A DNA stretch of 12,110 nt from Echinostoma caproni (lineage: Eukaryota > Platyhelminthes > Trematoda > Plagiorchiida > Echinostomatidae). The translations under genes were made by a program, and so were the position numbers. The notes under the pieces were generated by a model that had not been told where the DNA came from, ran no database searches, and saw only the letters and a program-made list of their open reading frames with translations. Within the stretch, counting starts at the first letter, position 1, and every line of letters begins with the position of its first letter. The DNA lies in NCBI GenBank assembly GCA_900618425.1, contig UZAN01041650.1:32048-44157 (forward strand), written 5' to 3'. Positions 7,607 to 12,110 of the stretch are shown piece by piece.

Positions 7607-8480
7607 AGCACATGGACAGCTTGGTGCAAACTAACGCGTGATCGGATTCGAGGGTAGTGCTCCAGTACGATCGGCAGTCTTGTATACAACCCCACCATTT
7701 GTGGCTTATAGCGATGTGGTCGATCTGTGTCCGTCTCTGACTCGAGGAGGACGGACGCCAGGTGGCGTACCGGTAGTTGGAGCGTCTGAAGTTCGTACTG
7801 GCGAGGAACAGGCGGTGGTCGGAACAGAGAGCCAACAGCCGTTCCCCGTTTTCCGAGCGACAGGAATCTAGTCCGAAAGGACCTCCAAGATGCGCCTTAC
7901 TCGAAATCAGTCGACCTACTCTAGCATTCATATCTCCGGCTAAAATCGCGATATCAGCCCGACTCGCTTTACGCAACAGGTCGTGTAGCTTTTGGTAGAA
8001 AGTATCTTTGACTGTATCTGGGCTACAATTCGAAGGTGCGTAGGCTGAGACGTCAAACAAGTTGCGTCTTTCGGAGCGACGACTATTTAATATGCACGAG
8101 CTTCTAAGTCTCACTGCGCATGACCTACTGTCGACTGGGATCCAATTCAGGAGCGCGGCTTCAGCTCTCTCACTGAGAGCCACACCAACGCCAGCAAGAA
8201 CGGAAGCCGCAGCCTCAGGGTCCCCAGAAAGATGCAGATGAAACTTCGCGAATGGGTTTGACGGGGACGTCAATCGGATGGCGAAGCTCGTCTTGAATGC
8301 GAATCTCTTGGATGCAACACGCATCGATGGCTATTGTCTCGATCTTACGAACTAAACCGGCCTGTTGTCCTATACGCATCAGTGTGCGCACAATAAATTT
8401 GGCTAGTTTGAATGGGCATCGAGGGCGGAGAATGGCTTCAACTGGTGGAGGAAGATTCGGTGAAACTTGGACGCTATTCG
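7581..8480 (-). pseudogene. APE-type endonuclease domain of family A
   Basis: The N-terminal part (about 8461-8290) reads KLAKFIVRTLMRIGQQAG and IDACCIQEIRIQD. FIVRTL replaces the family FNVRTL, so the first catalytic Asn is Ile, while the catalytic Glu in CIQEIR is kept. After a one-base frame change near 8290 a 247-codon frame (8324-7581) carries the rest. HLSGDPEAAASVLAGVGVAL is at its residues 31-50, SAYAPSNCSPD at 93-103, GDMNA at 130-134 with Asp and Asn both present, QIDH at 200-203 and SDH at 227-229. This is the longest uninterrupted piece of retroelement coding sequence in the window. Apart from the Asn-to-Ile change, the catalytic set is intact. The frame ends in TGA just where a frame change leads into the linker (RLDCDKLSQPARL). 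Confidence 0.88.
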
Positions 8481-9227
8481 AGGCAGGACGCGAGAGATAA
8501 GGGACGGAATTTCTATCCGAGGCCTAACTGGTAAAACGATTGCCTGGACATCTTGATAGTGGTAATGTTTGAGGGGGTTAATGCGAAGTGGAATAAAAGC
8601 CGGAAAAAGGAAGATTTGCACGGTGTAAAGCGTTTTTCATGCGCGAGAACTGAAAGAGCGAGTTATTGATTAGATTGAAGTCTATTGTTTGCGTTGTGGG
8701 CTGTTGAACTACTCGGTCGCCCACTCCAGATTAGGTCTTATTCGAGGATGCGCTCTAGCCATTACGCAACCAAGCGCGAGCTACAAGGTGGCAGTATTGT
8801 TCCAGATCATCCGGTGACCGGTCGATTGGTTCATTCGCTTTCTCTGGAAGACCTTGTCGGGTTGATGGAACTCGACAAGGGAGCAATGACCGTATTCAGT
8901 GGCGGGCCACACTCACCGCGTCACAGCGCTGTCATAAGATACATGTGGTGTTTTGTGCGGAGAACCCTTGCCAAGTCGTAAACCCACCACATCCTCGAGC
9001 ACTGCCGCTGATTGTTCGCAACCGCTTATTCAGTGAGAATAAATCGACCTTATTCACCGTTAACCGCTAGTTAGCGGCCGTTCCCCGATCCACGACTTGG
9101 GGACGCGCTCGGCAGTATACAGCTCTGCTCTCTCAAACCCCATGATGAAGAATATCTGCTGTTAAATGACGGAAACCAGTAACCTAATCCCAGAGTGGCG
9201 AACTACAAAAGCCCCACTAAGTTAGGC
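8481..9227. other. unassigned stretch upstream of the family A copy
   Basis: The part up to about 8640 lies directly 5' of the minus-strand element and may be its leader. The rest, to 9227, is GC-richer than the flanks of the window. A 98-codon plus-strand frame at 8685-8981 begins MFALWAVELLGRPLQIRS. I recognise no domain in it, it lacks good splice borders, and it could be leader sequence of the element fragment at 9228-9720 or chance. I do not call it a gene. Confidence 0.35.
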
Positions 9228-9720
9228 GTGGTATTGAACCGGACGACAACAAAGCACCGTCTTGACATCCAACTGTCTGTGAAAAGTTGTGTACGTTGCA
9301 ACATTCAGCCAGTGCTGCTATACGGTGCCATTACGAAAGTAAAATAAAGACCAGTTGTCGGTATTCGAACACCGCTGTCTACGCAGCAGTGCACGAGTTT
9401 GGTGGGGAAATAAGACAAGCAATACCGTGATAAGGCGGTGTTTGAGGTTTTCGCAGTCTCACACTAGGTCAAGTGGTCGACCTCCATCGATTACGCCGGT
9501 TGGGGCGCGTTCATCAAACTGGTTGCCACGGTGCGTGCTGCTTGCTGAAGGTGATGGCAGAAAGTAAAGTGTGGTTACAGCAAGACCTGGAATGAGGGTA
9601 TGAAAACCCTGGCCAGGAAACTCGCTGACATGGGTCGCTCTTCATGGATGGGGGCATCGGGATCATTGTAATCCATGGCTGAGTGTCGTAAGCAGTGACC
9701 TTTTCAATTTCTTCGAAACA
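9228..9720 (+). mobile_element. RTE-like non-LTR retrotransposon C-terminal fragment, family A
   Basis: The plus strand reads HRLDIQLSVKSCVRCNIQPV and LLYGA, matching the family KGRVYITAVRSVLLYG segment. It ends in a stop and switches frame to LSVFEHRCLRSSARVWWGNK and SNTVIRRCLRF (9358 onward). Further frame changes give pieces equivalent to the LRWLGHVLRM and GWKKRRGGQ segments, then NEGMKTLARKLADMGRS-like sequence and a worn terminal part near 9680-9715. Its 5' end is truncated inside the C-terminal segment. It is more diverged than the long copy, so it may be an older insertion or a sister subfamily. Confidence 0.78.
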
Positions 9721-11481
9721 TTGGTCTTCATGAAAGCTCTGTTTTCATTCACACCGATTTCAATATCCCAATCATCCCTTTGCTCCATCACGGAGATGAG
9801 CAGTCATAAAACAGCAAAAGTGCACAGAAGTGCATAGTTATTGGTTGTAAAAACTGAAACTAAACAACACCCAACCCATTCTGTGTAGTTCTATATTCCA
9901 AGTTCTCGTATGTCACCAGTTACCATAATTTAACAGTAGGTCCTCATGAATATTGGGCTCGTCCTGTAGCACCAATGTGACAGGTAAAAAAGATAGTTTT
10001 GCAGGCGGGTTTTGAACACTGAACAGAGAGAATTCTTTTGTATTAAGAATTAATGACTTCGGACGTTCATGATAAGTGTAAGGAGAATTCTATTTAGTGT
10101 CTTTTTGAGAACAAGTTACTGCATTACCATCGATCGTGTACACATGCAAGAAAGTACCGCCACTTATTTTTTGGTGCGCAATGATTTTAAATAAAGTGAG
10201 TTACTCCACATCGTACATTACATCGTCTAAAGATGGTAGGAGCAAATGCATGTAACGGGTGGTCAACGGTCTCAATTAACTCAAGGTGTTTCTACAACAG
10301 ATCAAACTTTGAATGAGAAAATCATGGTCTTTTTAACTGTATTGTAAGACAATACAGGGTGACTTTAGGATAGACAAATCTTTCATGGTCAGTCCATTGA
10401 AGAATCCATCCCATGATTCAATGTTTTGTAGGTGGGTTAGATGCTACTGGCCGCACCAAACGCGACTTCATAGTCTTTATAAAATATTTCATTAAAAAAA
10501 AACAGGGTTATTGTGACGAAAATACACTTCCTGGGCACAAGTATATGAATGAACTGACAAAAATACCGGATACGCATGCCTGACGAGCGGCAAGAACCGC
10601 GAAACATACTACATACTTATATATACATACAGCGATAATAACATTAACAATCAAAGGGGATGGGTGGATTGGGATACAGGACAGAGTGAACGGAAGGTGA
10701 AACAGTTAAAATGGAAGGTGGTATACAAATGAAGTAACGATTTTTTTTCTTTTCACCGTACACTTTTGGATATATTTGTTATCAGGTATCGGAAATGTTG
10801 CGAAGATAAGATTTATCGCGCAAAAACATTTTCAGTTTTCTTAAGCCTAAGAGACCAAATCTTTGTGACACAATCTAAACCGAGTCTTATAAACGGCAGA
10901 AAAATTGAGCTATACTGGAACAGAAAATAGACAAGCATAAGTCGCAATCACTTTGTATTACCTTCGTCGATGGAAAACGTAATCGTGCGTGTATGTAACT
11001 GGTATTGACATAAAAAAGCGACTCAGAGTGCGATTGACCATTCCTTCAAAAATGTATCTCCAATTGGAGCGGGGGAGTGAACAGCTCGCCTCTAAGGCAA
11101 GCGAATGCTGCGTTACATTCTTCTGTGTATAAAAGGACTTTTGTGCCACATTTAACAACTTTTTAGTAAGTCACAAACTTTTTAATATAACTGTGTAATA
11201 CCGTTTGGTATAAATTGTTCAAGTCAGTCCGATGACCGGTTGTCATGATGTGTTCTCAGTTTAAGAGGTCGGGTATTCTTGGTTTTCGTTGTGCAACGAA
11301 CCTTGACTGCGGTAACCATTGCACAATTTGCTTCGGCCATTCCGTTCTATGCCGACATAAGATGCGCACACGCACGCTTCACGTTCGCGACGTAAGAGCG
11401 CAACACAAAATGCCTGCAACGCACAAAAATTAACTTCTTTCTGTACTCAAAACTTCGCAATGCAACTACCCAAAAACTTAC
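9721..11481. other. long AT-rich non-coding stretch, likely intron of the minus-strand gene
   Basis: About 1.8 kb without any recognisable protein, RNA gene or family A/B match. It contains a run of nine or ten A at about 10493-10502, a short TA/CA-rich patch at 10609-10632 and a pyrimidine run with AG near 10740-10786, none of which leads into a supported exon. The right end, at 11481, is the donor side of the exon at 12063-11482, so at least this part should be transcribed as intron. The open frames at 11158-10958 (-) and 11245-11433 (+) have no support. Confidence 0.55.
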
Positions 11482-12063
11482 CCTGGATTCCTCTGAGATG
11501 TTCCGTGCATAGGTTTCAACAGATTTTGAAACCGTATTGGTGCTAGAGGCATCGGAGGTGGTGGAAACAGTGGCGGGTGGAGTAGGCGGCTGTTTGTCAT
11601 TTCTGGGTCGTACAGCACGTAAACGTGCAACAGTTTGCCGGTTCAACTGTTTCAACAACGGTGCAGTTTGCAAACCCGCGTCTTTTTCCAGGCGTCTGTC
11701 TAGACACAATGGAGATCGGTCTGTCCCAACATAATCCAATAATCCATCTACATCAGACATATGCAAACAGCTGACCAGAGTTGTCGATTGTTCTACTGGG
11801 CCACAAGCGTCGACCGGACTATCAGCGGGAATTTGTGGTATGGAGTCTGCACCATGCTCTGGCAGCGGTACATTAACAAATAACGGATTGGATTGGGTTG
11901 TGGAAGTTTGAGAACTGGGTGCAGTAATGGACTGTTTACAAAGAGGTGGTCGTAACAGCGAGAGTGACTTGGAATCCCATCGAGAAGTCTTCGTCCTTGA
12001 AAATGGTGACGCCTCAGTGATTGAAGTAAAGGGAGAAATGCTGGGCTTGGAAGAATTGTTTGA
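11482..12063 (-). CDS. internal exon of an unknown Ser/Thr/Pro-rich protein
   Basis: On the minus strand, a pyrimidine-rich acceptor (CTCTGTTGTTTTTATCCAG) ends at 12064 and a consensus donor AGG|GTAAGT begins at 11481. The 582 bases between are open for exactly 194 codons, phase 0 at both ends. The same frame hits a TAG at 12102-12100 upstream, so the acceptor is needed. The peptide begins SNNSSKPSISPFTSITE and is rich in Ser, Thr and Pro, with probable disordered stretches such as PPTPPATVSTTSDASSTN. A more structured middle reads HMSDVDGLLDYVGTDRSPL and APLLKQLNRQTVARLRAVRP, possibly a short helix with basic residues. There is no signal peptide, membrane segment or domain that I recognise. 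It is unlike the retroelements around it, and its length makes a chance frame unlikely. It looks like a linker region of a large regulatory or scaffold protein, but that is inference. Confidence 0.75.
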
Positions 12064-12110
12064 CTGGATAAAAACAACAGAGTTATTATGCAAATCAATC
12101 TAAATAAAAT
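12064..12110 (-). other. upstream intron end with splice acceptor
   Basis: The 47 bases at the right edge read on the minus strand as an AT-rich lead followed by a pyrimidine-rich tract and CAG at 12066-12064. This is the 3' splice site that defines the start of the exon at 12063. Confidence 0.65.

Larger units (their letters stand above)
5690..8480 (-). mobile_element. RTE-like non-LTR retrotransposon, family A, nearly full-length broken copy
   Basis: About 2.8 kb on the minus strand with endonuclease, linker, reverse transcriptase and C-terminal segments in the right order. It is the best preserved mobile element in the window. Frame changes occur at about 8290, 7590, 6570, 6423 and 6060. 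In-frame stops lie at 7324-7322, 7027-7025, 6703-6701, 6355-6353, 6045-6043 and 5802-5800. The first recognisable residues are NLPPPVEAILRPRCPFK, at about 8461-8408. The endonuclease lies upstream of the polymerase in one continuous coding stretch, as in RTE-clade elements with one main ORF. I saw no target-site duplication or intact 3' tail. Confidence 0.9.

Noticed and set aside
5690..8480. A retrovirus or LTR retrotransposon
   Set aside because: There is no gag, protease, RNase H/integrase or long terminal repeat. An APE nuclease upstream of RT is the non-LTR arrangement.
10740..10786. Pyrimidine run plus AG as a splice acceptor
   Set aside because: No open, bounded exon follows it.
11245..11433. 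Cys-rich 62-codon plus-strand frame as a small secreted peptide
   Set aside because: There is no signal peptide, and the frame lies opposite the intron and read-through end of the better-supported minus-strand exon.
1..12110. CRISPR array, bacterial defence system or prophage
   Set aside because: There are no regularly spaced repeats and no bacterial-type genes; the content is eukaryotic non-LTR elements and spliced exons.

Overview
The window looks like eukaryotic, flatworm-type DNA, most likely from a digenean trematode. Two things suggest this. First, two candidate exons with good GT/AG splice borders lie at opposite ends, separated by about 10 kb of decayed repeats. Second, the repeats belong to RTE-like non-LTR retrotransposon families whose peptide signatures (for example WNVRS, QTDH/QIDH, GRGCIDQIFTLR, RAAFDSVDR, LLYGCETWSLR, LSVFDHRCLR, WLGHVLRMP, GWKKRRGGQ) I associate with liver and lung flukes. 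The base composition is not as AT-rich as in schistosomes, which points to another digenean, but I cannot name the species. There is no bacterial operon structure, CRISPR array, rRNA or intact tRNA.

Layout. 1-738 is AT-rich non-coding DNA with a small direct repeat and a weak hammerhead-like fold. 739-984 (+) is a candidate internal or first coding exon of an unknown gene. 1390-2302 (-) holds two decayed C-terminal fragments of RTE-like family A; one of them has a large internal deletion. 2575-2785 (-) is a tRNA-derived SINE with a probable 6-bp target-site duplication. 2877-3215 (+) is another family A C-terminal fragment. About 3236-5606 (+) is a long but dead copy of a second RTE-like family, B, with its presumed 5' leader, endonuclease and reverse transcriptase. 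5690-8480 (-) is a nearly full-length but broken family A copy, lying tail to tail with the family B copy. 9228-9720 (+) is one more family A C-terminal fragment. 9721-11481 is AT-rich and featureless. 11482-12063 (-) is a convincing internal exon of an unknown Ser/Thr/Pro-rich protein.

No retroelement here can act on its own. Each copy carries several frameshifts and stop codons, and copy B has also lost catalytic residues in both its nuclease and its polymerase. The window is best read as intronic or intergenic space between two host exons that point towards each other, filled over time by RTE-type insertions and one SINE.
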